From: Streptomyces sp. APSN-46.1
GTDB lineage: Bacteria > Actinomycetota > Actinomycetes > Streptomycetales > Streptomycetaceae
NCBI RefSeq assembly: GCF_022815725.1
Contig: NZ_JALGRF010000001.1
Location: 620,001 to 684,000 of the forward strand
DNA length: 64,000 nucleotides
Reading direction: 5' to 3'
This document shows, one piece after another, positions 42,658-51,911 of this stretch. The stretch's first letter is position 1. Every line of letters begins with the position of its first letter. Below the pieces are notes generated by a model that saw only the letters and a program-made list of their open reading frames with translations, had not been told where the DNA came from and made no database searches. The position numbers and the translations under genes were made by a program.

Positions 42658-43622
42658 ACACGCTGACGCCGGCGACGACCGATCGGGCGGCGCCCGGCGC
42701 GCCCAGCACGCGCTCCGCCGGGCCCGCCGTCGATGGCCGCGCCCGGACCCGGCGCCGCCAGGCCGTCGTCGCCTATCTCTTCCTGGCGCCGACGTTGCTG
42801 TTCTTCGCCGTCTTCCTGATCCTGCCGCTCGGCTTCGCGCTGCTGCTGTCGATGTCCCGCTGGGCCGGGTTCGACCTCGGCGACATCCAACCGGTCGGCA
42901 CGGACAACTTCACGGGCCTCTTCGCGGACGGATCGACGTTCCTGGCGCCGATCCTCACCAACACGCTGCTGTTCGCCCTGGGCACCGTGGTCCTCGCGCT
43001 CGCCGGCTCCGTGGTTGTCGCCACCTGCATCGACAACCTGCGGTTCCAGGGTCTGTGGCGCACCCTGTACTTCCTGCCGATCGTGACGACCGTCGTCGCC
43101 GTCGGCAACGTGTGGAAGTACATGTACGAGCCGGGCGGCCTCGTCAACGGCGTACTCAACGCCCTCGGGCTCGGCTCGGTGGCCTTCCTCCAGGACCCGG
43201 ACACCGCGCTGCCGTCGGTCGTGGTCGTTCAGGCCTGGGCATCGGTCGGCTCGGCGATCCTCGTGCTGACTGCCGGGCTGAAGTGCATTCCCGAGTCGTA
43301 CTACGAGGCCGCGGCGCTCGACGGCGCCGGGCCGGTCACCGTCTTCTGGAAGATCACGCTGCCGCTGCTGCGGCCATCCCTGCTGCTCGTGTGCATCACC
43401 GAGCTCATCAGCGGTCTGCAGTCGTTCGCGCTGATCATCGTGATGACCAAGGGCGGGCCGGGTGACGCGACCAACGTGGCTGCCCTGGAGATGTACCGGC
43501 AGGCCTTCTTGTACGGCAAGTGGGGCCCTGCGAGCGCCGCCGCCTTCGTACTGTTCGTGGTGGTCCTCGTGGTCACCCTGGCCCAGTTGTGGATCTTCCG
43601 GCGCAAGGGGGAGGACGCATGA
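42651..43622 (+). CDS. Sugar ABC transporter permease (MalF type)
   Basis: Permease of 323 residues. After a hydrophilic, Arg-rich N-terminus come about six spans; EAA loop YYEAAALDGAGPVTVFWKITLP is intact. Forms the channel with the next gene. The operon lacks an ATP-binding gene, as in Streptomyces sugar importers energised by a shared MsiK-like ATPase. Confidence 0.88.
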   Translation: MVNTLTPATTDRAAPGAPSTRSAGPAVDGRARTRRRQAVVAYLFLAPTLLFFAVFLILPLGFALLLSMSRWAGFDLGDIQPVGTDNFTGLFADGSTFLAPILTNTLLFALGTVVLALAGSVVVATCIDNLRFQGLWRTLYFLPIVTTVVAVGNVWKYMYEPGGLVNGVLNALGLGSVAFLQDPDTALPSVVVVQAWASVGSAILVLTAGLKCIPESYYEAAALDGAGPVTVFWKITLPLLRPSLLLVCITELISGLQSFALIIVMTKGGPGDATNVAALEMYRQAFLYGKWGPASAAAFVLFVVVLVVTLAQLWIFRRKGEDA

Positions 43623-44488
43623 TCCGCCGCCGTTTCCCGTGGTTCTCGTATCTGGTGGTCGTGACCGGCGCCGTGCTCACGGTGGTGCCGTTCCTCGACA
43701 TGGTGATGACGTCGTTCAAGGGGGCCGGCGAGGCCGGCACGCTGCCGTACCGGTTGCTGCCCGAGGCGTTCGACCTGTCGAACTACCGGGCGGCGGTCGA
43801 CCAGCTCGATCTGCCGGTGCTCTTCCGCAACAGCGTCATCGCAACCGCCGTGATCACCGGGTCGGTGCTGTTCACGTCATCACTCGCCGGCTACGCGCTC
43901 GCCAAACTCCGCTTCCCCGGCCGGAACTTGATCTTCCGACTCGTGCTGTCGACGATGATGTTCCCCCCGTTCGTCTTCTTCATCCCGCACTTCCTGATCC
44001 TGGTGCACTGGCCGCTGGCGGGCGGCAACGACCTGTTCGGACGCGGGGGCGCGGGCCTGACCGTCAGCATCGCGGCGCTCGCCATGCCGTTCCTCGTCAA
44101 CGGCTTCGGAATCTTCCTGATGCGCCAGTTCATGGTCTCGATCCCGGACGAGGTGCTAGAGGCCGCGCGCATCGACGGCGCCGGCGAGTTCGGCGTGTGG
44201 TGGCGGATCGTCGTGCCGCAGACCAGGCCGGTCGTGCTGACGCTCGGTCTGCTGACCTTCGTCCACGCGTGGAACGAGTACATCTGGGCGCTGCTCATCT
44301 CGACCGCCAACCCGGACGTGATGACCCTGCCCGTCGGCATCCAGTTCCTACAGGACTACGTGGACCCGACCCGCTCGATGCCGATCGTCATGGCCGGTCT
44401 CGTCCTGAGCACCCTGCCGGTCCTGATCCTCTTCCTGCTGCTGCAGAAGTACTACATCCGCGGCGTGATGCTCAGCGGCCTCAAGTGA
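43619..44488 (+). CDS. Sugar ABC transporter permease (MalG type)
   Basis: Permease of 289 residues with about six spans, the MalG-like RNSVIATAVITGSVLFTSSL and EAA loop LEAARIDGAGEFGVWWRIVVP. Ends 8 bases before a perfect GC hairpin. Last gene of the operon. Confidence 0.9.
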   Translation: MIRRRFPWFSYLVVVTGAVLTVVPFLDMVMTSFKGAGEAGTLPYRLLPEAFDLSNYRAAVDQLDLPVLFRNSVIATAVITGSVLFTSSLAGYALAKLRFPGRNLIFRLVLSTMMFPPFVFFIPHFLILVHWPLAGGNDLFGRGGAGLTVSIAALAMPFLVNGFGIFLMRQFMVSIPDEVLEAARIDGAGEFGVWWRIVVPQTRPVVLTLGLLTFVHAWNEYIWALLISTANPDVMTLPVGIQFLQDYVDPTRSMPIVMAGLVLSTLPVLILFLLLQKYYIRGVMLSGLK

Positions 44489-44496
44489 GAAGCCTT

Positions 44497-44521
44497 GGCA
44501 CGCGCCCGACGGGCGCGTGCC
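44497..44521. terminator. Terminator of sugar-uptake operon
   Basis: GGCACGCGCCCG-A-CGGGCGCGTGCC, 12-bp perfect stem, followed by TTTCT; directly after the permease gene. Confidence 0.88.
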
Positions 44522-44562
44522 TTTCTCCTGGAGCACGGCCCGAGCGGGGAGCGGAGGCCGTG

Positions 44563-44595
44563 GGCCCGGCCCCGCTGCACGCGCGGGGCCGGGCC
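44563..44595. terminator. Second GC hairpin between convergent genes
   Basis: GGCCCGGCCCC and GGGGCCGGGCC pair across a 11-base loop; may end transcription of the leftward glycosidase gene (stop at 44651). Confidence 0.6.
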
Positions 44596-44650
44596 GTTTG
44601 CGGGGAAAGTCAGTGCCACCGAGTTGGGAATGATGTGTGAGGCCGCATCG

Positions 44651-47461
44651 TCAGCTGGACGGGACGGTGACGGCCCGGGCGTTCCATCCAGAGATCCGTA
44701 CGCGTGGGGTGCGGTCCGGATCGACCGTCCGATGGGAGGCCTCCAAGACTGCCGATTCGCCCGGCCACAGGCTGATCTGATTGTCGTTCCAGCGCACGGG
44801 CAGCATGGGAGTCTTCCCGTCCGCGGAGACCAGGTCGACGTCGGTGAGCAGAGCGGGGGTGTTCGTGGTGCCCGGGTGGCGGAGGGTCACGGTCGTCGTC
44901 GATGTGCCGGCCCTGGTTACCGTCGTTTTGGCTGTCACGTCCAAGGTGACCTGCGGCATCGAGTTCAGGCCGGTCAGGTCGGCGTAGGAGGTGGTGGGGG
45001 TGTAGTACCAGTCGGTGTCGGCGTAGTCGAGGACGTCGTTGCGGGTGGAGAGCCAGTAGACGTTGCGGCTCAGTTCCTTGCCGGTGGTGTCGGTGAGCAG
45101 CAACCGGGCCAGGTACGTCCTTGACAGGCCGGGGACCGTGGCCGGGAGGGTCAGCGAGGTGGTGCTCACGCCGCGGGCTTCGACGTCGACACCGGTCACC
45201 GTGCGGTCGTACTTCTCGGTTCCGTCGGTGTTGAAGAGCGTGACCCGGGCGTTCAGCCCTGAGGCGGCGGTTGTGTGGTTGTTGACGACGCTCACCTTGC
45301 GGTTGTCGTAGCCGTACTGGATGTGAAGGGGTTCGTTGGCCTTCTTCGCGCCGAAGTAGGCCCCGTTCTGGTCGAGATAGCGGTCGATGAGCTGCCAGTG
45401 GAGGGAGGTCCAGCCACTGTTGAGCATCCAGTAGATGACGCCGGTCGCGGGGGCGGTGGTGTCCTTGGCGTTGCGGGAGTACGCCTCGAACTGCGCCCGG
45501 ACGTTCTCGTACTGGGCGAGCTGGGCCTTGCGCACGTAGTCGCCGAGATCGGTCGGGCGTCCGTAGCGGCCGGCGAGGGCGGCGTTGTACAGCTTGAGTG
45601 TCGAGAATGTGGCTGAGGGAGAGCGGTGGTACTGGGGAGCGGAGGGCTGCTTCCAGAGGGTCTCCAGCTCGGCCGGGGTCAGCATCCGCCGCAGTGTGTC
45701 GAGGGTGGGGATGCTCGGGCCGGCGCTGGTCTCGGAGTTGAAGCCGGTGGCTCCTCCCTCGCGTTTGTCGTACCAGTAGCCTGGCGGTACCCAGTCGTAG
45801 GGGCCGGTCATCCGCATCCCGGAGCGGCCGGTGACGGGTGTCGACTTCCCGGAGGCGGAAGGGATCACGGGCACGTTCCAGTCGGCGGCCCGCAGCGCTT
45901 GGAGGTATTCCGACTCGATCTTGGCGTTGGGCGCCGCGTCGCTGCCGATCAGGAACGAGATCACGCTGGGGTGGTGGCGCAGCCGGGCCGCCTCGGCGGC
46001 CATCGACGCCTTGGCGACCGCGTGGTCGGCGGCGTCCCACTTCTCCCCGGACTCCGCGGGGTTGACCTCCCCTTCCCACTTGTCGCAGCACTCCCAGCCG
46101 GGGAGCGTGAGAATTCCGTACCGGTCCGCGAGGTCGAAGAACTCGTCGGGTTCGAGGTGGCCTTCCAGGCGCAGTGTGTTCAGGCCCAGGTCACGGACGT
46201 ACCGGATGCGGTCCTCGGCGTAGGCGGGGTCCCAGCGATGGAACTCGTCGGGGGACCAGCCGGCGCCCTTGATCAGCAGCGGGCGGCCGTTGATCCGGTA
46301 CTGGCGCGCGCCGTCGGCATTGATCGGTGCTTGCACGTCGCGGATACCGAAGGCGGTGCGTGAGGTGTCGGAGGCGACCCCGTCGACCGTCACGGTCAGG
46401 TCGAGGTCGTACAGGGGCTGCTCGCCCATCCCGGCGGGCCACCATACGCGTGGGGAAGGCACACGGAGTCCGGGGTGGTCGGCGGGGGAAAGGACCACGG
46501 TCCGGCTCTCCCCGGGCGTCAGCGTCACCTGTCGGCTGAGGGACGCGGGCCCGGCCGTGCCGGAGAGGAGCGCCGTGACGGTGTCGGGTGAGTCGTTGCG
46601 CAGGCGGGCCTTGACCGTCAGGTCGGCGGAGGCCAGCGACGGCACGGCCAGGTCGGTGACGACGTGGGCGTCACGGAGGACCACCGGGCCGCTGCGGCGG
46701 ACGACGACGTCGCGGACGATGCCCATGTTCCGGTCCGGTGGCGGCTGCAGCCAGTCGAGCCAGCCCATGGTGAGGTGCTTGCGCGGGTCGTTGGGCTGGA
46801 TCCGGAAGGCGACCGTGTTGGTGCCCGGCCTGATCAGAGTAGTGATGTCCAGCTCGTGTCGGGTGTAGGTCCCGGCGACCGTGCTCGCCGTCGAGATGTG
46901 ACGGCCGTTGACGAAGACGTCGGCGGCAGAGGTTACCCCGCTGAAGTCGAGATACGTGCGAGTTCCCCGGCCGTCGACCGAGAAGTCGGACCGGTACCAC
47001 CACGGGACCGTGTAGTCGGCGGCAGGGATCAGCTTCTGGTTGGTGGAGTGGAACGGGTCGGGGTGGATGCCGGCCGCCAGCAGGGCGGCGAGGACGGTGG
47101 AGCGAGGGCCGGCCTTGTACCAGCCCGTCGTCGGATAGCCGGGGCTGGACACCTTGGCCGCCGGGTCCGTCACCAGGGCGGTCGACTGGATCATGAACCC
47201 GGCCAGAGCCGTGCCGGAGTCATGGCCGACGGTGACCACGGCGGCGGCGGGCACCCCGGTCACCACCCGGCCAGCAGAGCCGCCGACCGGGGTGAGGGCG
47301 GGGGCCAGGAAGACGAGCAGGCCGAGGAGGGCCGAGACGACGGCCCGGCCGGGTACCCGAGCCCGGCGGTGTGACGGGCCACCGGCCGGGACGGACGGGA
47401 ACGGGGAACTGGGGCGGCGCGGCGACACCCGGCCCTGCTGTTGAGGCATGCCCTTCAGCAT
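44651..47461 (-). CDS. Secreted exo-beta-D-glucosaminidase-like GH2 enzyme
   Basis: Large glycoside hydrolase of about 936 residues. N-terminal signal segment (AVVSALLGLLVFLAPALT), a sugar-binding beta-domain (TYLDFSGVTSAADVFVNG), immunoglobulin-like domain, and a TIM barrel. The segment FLIGSDAAPNAKIESEYLQA matches CsxA-type enzymes in which Asp replaces the usual acid/base Glu, and GFNSETSAGPSIPTLDTLRR carries the Glu nucleophile. C-terminal beta domains follow. It removes glucosamine from the non-reducing end of chitosan. Start uncertain: 47461 or 47449 both lie before the signal peptide. Faces the NamZ operon and shares its scavenging theme. Confidence 0.85.
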   Translation of the reverse strand: MLKGMPQQQGRVSPRRPSSPFPSVPAGGPSHRRARVPGRAVVSALLGLLVFLAPALTPVGGSAGRVVTGVPAAAVVTVGHDSGTALAGFMIQSTALVTDPAAKVSSPGYPTTGWYKAGPRSTVLAALLAAGIHPDPFHSTNQKLIPAADYTVPWWYRSDFSVDGRGTRTYLDFSGVTSAADVFVNGRHISTASTVAGTYTRHELDITTLIRPGTNTVAFRIQPNDPRKHLTMGWLDWLQPPPDRNMGIVRDVVVRRSGPVVLRDAHVVTDLAVPSLASADLTVKARLRNDSPDTVTALLSGTAGPASLSRQVTLTPGESRTVVLSPADHPGLRVPSPRVWWPAGMGEQPLYDLDLTVTVDGVASDTSRTAFGIRDVQAPINADGARQYRINGRPLLIKGAGWSPDEFHRWDPAYAEDRIRYVRDLGLNTLRLEGHLEPDEFFDLADRYGILTLPGWECCDKWEGEVNPAESGEKWDAADHAVAKASMAAEAARLRHHPSVISFLIGSDAAPNAKIESEYLQALRAADWNVPVIPSASGKSTPVTGRSGMRMTGPYDWVPPGYWYDKREGGATGFNSETSAGPSIPTLDTLRRMLTPAELETLWKQPSAPQYHRSPSATFSTLKLYNAALAGRYGRPTDLGDYVRKAQLAQYENVRAQFEAYSRNAKDTTAPATGVIYWMLNSGWTSLHWQLIDRYLDQNGAYFGAKKANEPLHIQYGYDNRKVSVVNNHTTAASGLNARVTLFNTDGTEKYDRTVTGVDVEARGVSTTSLTLPATVPGLSRTYLARLLLTDTTGKELSRNVYWLSTRNDVLDYADTDWYYTPTTSYADLTGLNSMPQVTLDVTAKTTVTRAGTSTTTVTLRHPGTTNTPALLTDVDLVSADGKTPMLPVRWNDNQISLWPGESAVLEASHRTVDPDRTPRVRISGWNARAVTVPSS

Positions 47462-47711
47462 GGTGCCGAAGCCTTGAAAGCCGACGCTCCACATGCCGCG
47501 TGTCGCCCGATCGCAGCAACCGGGGAGCGCGGGGAGGACGACGATGTCTCCTCGACGGCCTGGGTGCCGGTGGAGGCGGCCAGTTTCCGTCCAGGGCCGC
47601 CGCACAAGTGACGGCGGCCCACCAGGCATGCCCGGCGTCCGTCCGTCCGGGGCGGACCTGCGGTTGGAGCGTGACGCGTGAGCGCATCACCGGACCACAT
47701 GGCCGGGATGC

Positions 47712-48083
47712 CTAGCCGTGTGAGGTCTCGGCTGCGTCGACCACTTCGGAGCCTTCGCGACGTATCCGCTCAACCCCCCATGCGCCGAGCGGCCCGAGCG
47801 CTTGATTGAGCGTGCGCCCGTGCTCAGTCAGGGAGTACTCCACCCGCGGCGGCACCTCGGCATAAACCTCCCGGTGTACGAGACCGTCCACCTCCATCTC
47901 ACGCAGGTGCTGCGTCAGCATCTTCTCGCTCACTCCCGGCAGACCGCGACGGAGCTCAGCGAAGCGGCGCACGCGACGGGTATCGAGTTCCCAGAGGATC
48001 AGTCCCTTCCACTTGCCGCTCACCACGTCGAGCGCAGCGTCGATGCCGCAGATGTAAGGCCCGCTTCTTGGCGCCTTGGCCAT
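47712..48083 (-). CDS. HxlR-family transcriptional regulator
   Basis: Regulator of 123 residues with HxlR winged-helix signatures CGIDAALDVVSGKWKGLILW and SEKMLTQHLREMEVDGLVHR and VEYSLTEHGRTL. Only one cysteine (Cys13, in YICGIDAAL), at the position used by redox-sensing YodB/QorR-like members. ATG 48083 with AAGGGG upstream; GTG 48086 also possible. Divergent from an imine-reductase-like gene. Confidence 0.88.
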   Translation of the reverse strand: MAKAPRSGPYICGIDAALDVVSGKWKGLILWELDTRRVRRFAELRRGLPGVSEKMLTQHLREMEVDGLVHREVYAEVPPRVEYSLTEHGRTLNQALGPLGAWGVERIRREGSEVVDAAETSHG

Positions 48084-48106
48084 CACTGATCCCCTTACGA
48101 AAAGGT

Positions 48107-48133
48107 AAGTACCGCAGAAAATAGTGGGTACTT
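48107..48133. promoter_or_regulatory. HxlR operator
   Basis: AAGTACC (48107-48113) and GGTACTT (48127-48133), inverted, in the 83-bp gap between the HxlR gene and its divergent neighbour; adjacent bases extend to GGTAAGTACC. Confidence 0.55.
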
Positions 48134-48166
48134 CCGAGAGTAGCGGCGCTCTCGCAGCATGGAGGG

Positions 48167-49075
48167 GTGAACGAACAACAGAAGCACACCACCAGGCAAA
48201 ACAGCGCTGTCACCGTGATCGGGCTCGGCCCGATGGGCCAGGCGATGACACGCACCCTCCTCAACGCCGGCCACCCGGTCACCGTCTGGAACCGCACCGC
48301 CAGTCGGGCCGACGGCGTCGTCACCGACGGAGCAACGCTCGCGGCGACACCCAGCGAGGCGGTCGAAGCGAGTGACCTCGTGATCCTCAGCCTCACCGAC
48401 TACCAGGCGATGTACGACGTCCTCGACAGCGCCACCGAATCGCTCGCCGGCCGGACGCTGGTCAACCTGAGCTCTGACACTCCCGACCGCACACGCGAGG
48501 CAGCAACCTGGGCAGCGGGCCACGACGCCACCTTCCTCACCGGAGGTGTCATGGTCCCCGCGCCGATGGTCGGCACGGAGGCAGCCTATGTCTACTACAG
48601 CGGCCGCGACCAGGTGATGGAGAGCCACCTGGCCGCGTTGACACTGCTCGGCACACCGAAGCATCTGGGCGAGGACCCGGGCCTCGCCCAGATGATGTAT
48701 CAGGCCCAACTCGCGGTGTTCCTCACCACCCTGTCCGGACTGATGCACGCCACCGCAATGCTGGGCACCGCAGGAATGAAGGCCAAGGAAGCGCTGCCAG
48801 AGTTGCTCTCCTCCGCCGACTCGATTGGCGACATCCTGAGGGCTGGTGAAGAGAACCCCGGCGCCGCGCTGGATGCCGGAGAGCATCCTGGCGACCTCAG
48901 CACGGTCACCATGATGGGTGCGACGTCCGACCACATCGTCGAGACCAGCACGTCACTCGGCCTCAACCTCGCGCTCCCACTGGCCGTGCAGGCCCACTAT
49001 CGGCGCGCGATCGAGGACGGGCATGGCAGCGACAACTGGACCCGCATCATCGACAGCATCCAAGAGCCGCGCTGA
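48167..49075 (+). CDS. NAD(P)-dependent oxidoreductase, imine-reductase/6PGDH-like
   Basis: Protein of 302 residues. N-terminal Rossmann motif VIGLGPMGQAMTRTLL, NRTASRA (NADP-preference Arg/Thr), then ILSLTDYQAMYDVL, LVNLSSDTPDRTREAATWA and a helical C-terminal domain; this matches actinobacterial imine-reductase-like enzymes. GTG start after GGAGGG. Probably detoxifies or reduces a small imine or carbonyl, controlled by the neighbouring HxlR protein. Confidence 0.86.
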   Translation: MNEQQKHTTRQNSAVTVIGLGPMGQAMTRTLLNAGHPVTVWNRTASRADGVVTDGATLAATPSEAVEASDLVILSLTDYQAMYDVLDSATESLAGRTLVNLSSDTPDRTREAATWAAGHDATFLTGGVMVPAPMVGTEAAYVYYSGRDQVMESHLAALTLLGTPKHLGEDPGLAQMMYQAQLAVFLTTLSGLMHATAMLGTAGMKAKEALPELLSSADSIGDILRAGEENPGAALDAGEHPGDLSTVTMMGATSDHIVETSTSLGLNLALPLAVQAHYRRAIEDGHGSDNWTRIIDSIQEPR

Positions 49076-49164
49076 CCAAACGCGGGACGCGCGCCGCGGG
49101 ACGGCGACCCTTGTGATGGCGAACTGCACCAGTCGACTCGCGAAGGTGCCACGTTCGCGGCCAC

Positions 49165-49599
49165 TCAGTCGAGACAGAACTCGTTGCCCTCGATGTCCTG
49201 CATCCCGAGGCACGACTCGTCGACTCCATCGGCAAGCAGTAGTTGCCCGCGTACCGCGCCGAGCGCGACCAGTCGTGCGCACTCGGCCTCAAGTGCGGCC
49301 AGGCGCTCTTCACCCACGAGCCCGGTGCCGACCCGCACGTCAAGATGCAGCCGATTCTTGACGACCTTGCCTTCGGGAACGCGCTGGAAGAACAGTCGCG
49401 GGCCCACACCTGAGGGATCAATGCACGCGAACGCCGAACCCTGACGCTCAGGCGGCAGTGCGCGATCGAAATCGTCCCAAGTAGCAAACCCCTCCGGTGG
49501 CGGCGGTACGACGTACCCCAACACCTCGCACCAGAAACGAGCGACGCGCTCAGGTTCTGCGCAGTCGAAGGTTATTTGGAACTGCTTGATCGATGCCAT
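49165..49599 (-). CDS. VOC (glyoxalase-like) protein
   Basis: Protein of 144 residues with the two beta-alpha-beta-beta-beta modules of the VOC fold: FQITFDCAEPERVARFWCEVLGY at the start and NRLHLDVRVG, CLGMQDIEGNEFCLD at the end. Resembles actinobacterial Glyoxalase_6 proteins of unknown substrate. Metal ligands not clear. Confidence 0.83.
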   Translation of the reverse strand: MASIKQFQITFDCAEPERVARFWCEVLGYVVPPPPEGFATWDDFDRALPPERQGSAFACIDPSGVGPRLFFQRVPEGKVVKNRLHLDVRVGTGLVGEERLAALEAECARLVALGAVRGQLLLADGVDESCLGMQDIEGNEFCLD

Positions 49600-49750
49600 C
49601 GGTCCATCATAAAGGCGGGGTCTTTCGTCGTCGGTGGTCTCGATCGCGGCGCCTCGCTGCCGGTGGTTGCGGCGGCGAGGCGCTCCACGCTGTCGGTGAA
49701 GACGTGGCCGCCGCGAACCGGCTGTGGCCGTGGCTGTTCCCGTTCCCCGG

Positions 49751-50473
49751 TCAGTGGTTGTGGCCGTCGTTGTGGGCCGAGTCGCTGGATGGGCTACGGG
49801 TGGCGGCCGGTGTGGTGGTGGCTTGCGACGGGGTGCGGTGGACGGTGGGCTCCTCTTGGTGGGGTTCGTTGTCGGTGCTGCTTTCGCTGCCGTGACTATG
49901 GCCTCCGCTGCCGGGCTCTTCGGCGAGCGTGGAGGCCACGTAGCGCAGGCCGGCGAAGGCTATGAGCGTCGTGACCAGGACTGTGAGCCCGGCGAGGCCG
50001 AAGACGCGCCGCCATGAGGAGTCCTCGTCCTTGATCACGTAGGCGATGAAGGACAGCACGATGCCGGTGGGGATGAGGAGGGCGGCGCGGCCGGGGAAGT
50101 CCTCGAAGTGCTGGAGGCCGCCGCTGAGCATGCCGATGCCGAAGGACAGGAGCAGTGAGGCGCCCATGATGGACGCCACCTGCGCGGGGGTCGGCTTGCG
50201 GCGGGCGAGGAGGAACTCGTTCAGGGCGGTCGCGGCAAGGAAGACCAGTACGCCGTAAACGGCGATCCGCGTGTACCGGGCGGGGTCCAGGGGGTGGTGG
50301 ACGACGGCACCGCTGATCAGGCCGGCGCCGACGAAATAGCCGACGTAACCGAGGTAGCGGGCGAGGAGGCCTCCTTTCCGGGAGCGGGCTTTGCGCAGGG
50401 CTGCTCGACCGGGTCTGTGTTCGGGGTCCGCGAGGGCTGCGGCGGGGCGGTCGGCGAGCTGGGAGACGGACAA
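49751..50473 (-). CDS. Five-span membrane protein with His-rich tail
   Basis: Protein of 240 residues with about five membrane spans (e.g. YLGYVGYFVGAGLISGAVV, IAVYGVLVFLAATALNEFLL, FGLAGLTVLVTTLIAFAGL) and a soluble C-terminal tail of 60 residues rich in His, Ser and Thr (GGHSHGSESSTDNEPHQEE; ends SAHNDGHNH), which could bind metal. I do not recognise the family. Third gene of an operon with a cysteine-synthase-like enzyme and an MFS exporter. Confidence 0.68.
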   Translation of the reverse strand: MSVSQLADRPAAALADPEHRPGRAALRKARSRKGGLLARYLGYVGYFVGAGLISGAVVHHPLDPARYTRIAVYGVLVFLAATALNEFLLARRKPTPAQVASIMGASLLLSFGIGMLSGGLQHFEDFPGRAALLIPTGIVLSFIAYVIKDEDSSWRRVFGLAGLTVLVTTLIAFAGLRYVASTLAEEPGSGGHSHGSESSTDNEPHQEEPTVHRTPSQATTTPAATRSPSSDSAHNDGHNH

Positions 50474-50576
50474 GGGTTGTGCTCCTCATGAGGGCGGACG
50501 GACAGCTGCTTCGGCGTGTGTGGGTGGAGGGTGCGGGGGCGGACGTTGGCCGCCCCCGCACCTGTTGGGTCGTGCG

Positions 50577-51911
50577 TCAGGTAGTGGCGGGCACGGGCCG
50601 TGATGTGTGCGGCGGGGTGGTGAGGCGGCCGGTGCGGTCGAGCCGGTGGAGGGCTGCGGCGCAGGCCAGGCCCAGGAGTGTCAGGGCGATCCACGGCAGG
50701 GCGGACACTCCGGCCGCGCGGGCGGCGTCCAGTGCGGCGCCGGCGAGGAGGTTGCCCAGCGTGATGCCGATGCCGCAGATGGTGTTGTACAGGCCGTAGT
50801 GGGTGGCGACGAGTCGGTCGCCGGAGAGGCGGACGATGGTGTCCATCTCGAAGGGGTAGGCGATCATCGTGCCCAGGGCCAGGAGCAGCGCGGACAGTGC
50901 GGGCGGTACGGCCGCGAGCAGCCACAGCCCGATCCCGCCCCCGGGTACGGGTACTGCGGTGGCGCCCAGCAGGGGCAGGAACGCGGCTCCCATGGTCAGC
51001 AGGCCCCAGGTGAGCGCGCGGCCGGGCTCCACGCGGCGGCTCTTGCACCAAGCGGTGATCTTGGTCTGGCCGAGGATGGTGCTCAGTCCGGACACGACGA
51101 ACAGCAGTGCCACCGCCGTGGTGGCGAAGTCGCCTTCGCCGCCCATGCGCCGTACTTCCAGCGGCAGGGCGAGGTAGACCTGGAATGACAGGACGTACGA
51201 GCCGATCATGGCGAACGAGAACAGCAGGAACGGCCGGTTGGCCAGGATGCCGCGCCATTGGGTGAGCACCCTCTCCGGCCTGCCGTTCTCCTGGTCCTTT
51301 GAGTCGTTTGAGTCGTTGCCCCGGCGGGAGGGCAGGGCCCGGATCTGCACGATGCTCAGGAGGGCGAAGATCCCGGCTGCCGCCAGGCAGGTGACGCGGA
51401 AGTCGATGCCGGTCAGCACCATGCCCACCAGCGGGCCGAGCAGGATGCCGGCCTGGTAGAAGACGTTGAACAGGGCGAAGGCCTCCACCCGGCGTTCACC
51501 GGCGTCCACGGCCAGGTAGGCGCGGGTGGCCGGGTTGAACAGGGCCCCGGCCAGTCCTGTCGCCGCGGAGGCGGCGATCAGCGCGGGCACGGAGTCGACC
51601 AGCCCGAGGGTCACGAAGCCTGCGATGCGCAGCACCAGCCCGGAGATGATCATGGGCTTGTAGCCGAATCGGTCGGCAAGCGCCCCGCCGATCAGGAACA
51701 TGCCCTGCTGGCTGAAGTTGCGTACACCGAGGATGAGCCCGACCGTCCATCCGGCCAGGCCGAGGGGTCCGGCCAGGTGCGTGGCCAGGTACGGCATCAG
51801 CATGTAGAAGCCGAGGTTGATGGTGAACTGGTTCACCATCAGCAGCTGGACGCTGCCCGGGTACGAACGGACCTGCGCGAGAGTACCGAGGGTACCGAGA
51901 GTGCCCTTCAT
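50577..51911 (-). CDS. MFS transporter
   Basis: Twelve-span transporter of 444 residues with the loop motif GGALADRFGYKP and LDAARAAGVSALPWIAL in the C-terminal half. It lies directly behind a PLP enzyme with a 1-base stop/start overlap, which suggests it exports the enzyme's product or imports the precursor. A loop rich in Asn/Asp/Glu (GNDSNDSKDQENG) separates the two halves. Confidence 0.87.
   Translation of the reverse strand: MKGTLGTLGTLAQVRSYPGSVQLLMVNQFTINLGFYMLMPYLATHLAGPLGLAGWTVGLILGVRNFSQQGMFLIGGALADRFGYKPMIISGLVLRIAGFVTLGLVDSVPALIAASAATGLAGALFNPATRAYLAVDAGERRVEAFALFNVFYQAGILLGPLVGMVLTGIDFRVTCLAAAGIFALLSIVQIRALPSRRGNDSNDSKDQENGRPERVLTQWRGILANRPFLLFSFAMIGSYVLSFQVYLALPLEVRRMGGEGDFATTAVALLFVVSGLSTILGQTKITAWCKSRRVEPGRALTWGLLTMGAAFLPLLGATAVPVPGGGIGLWLLAAVPPALSALLLALGTMIAYPFEMDTIVRLSGDRLVATHYGLYNTICGIGITLGNLLAGAALDAARAAGVSALPWIALTLLGLACAAALHRLDRTGRLTTPPHTSRPVPATT

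Noticed and set aside
49165-49599. Treating the two VOC genes as a duplicated pair with 62702
   Set aside because: They share only the fold and the NRLHLD/GNEFC motifs common to the family and differ elsewhere.
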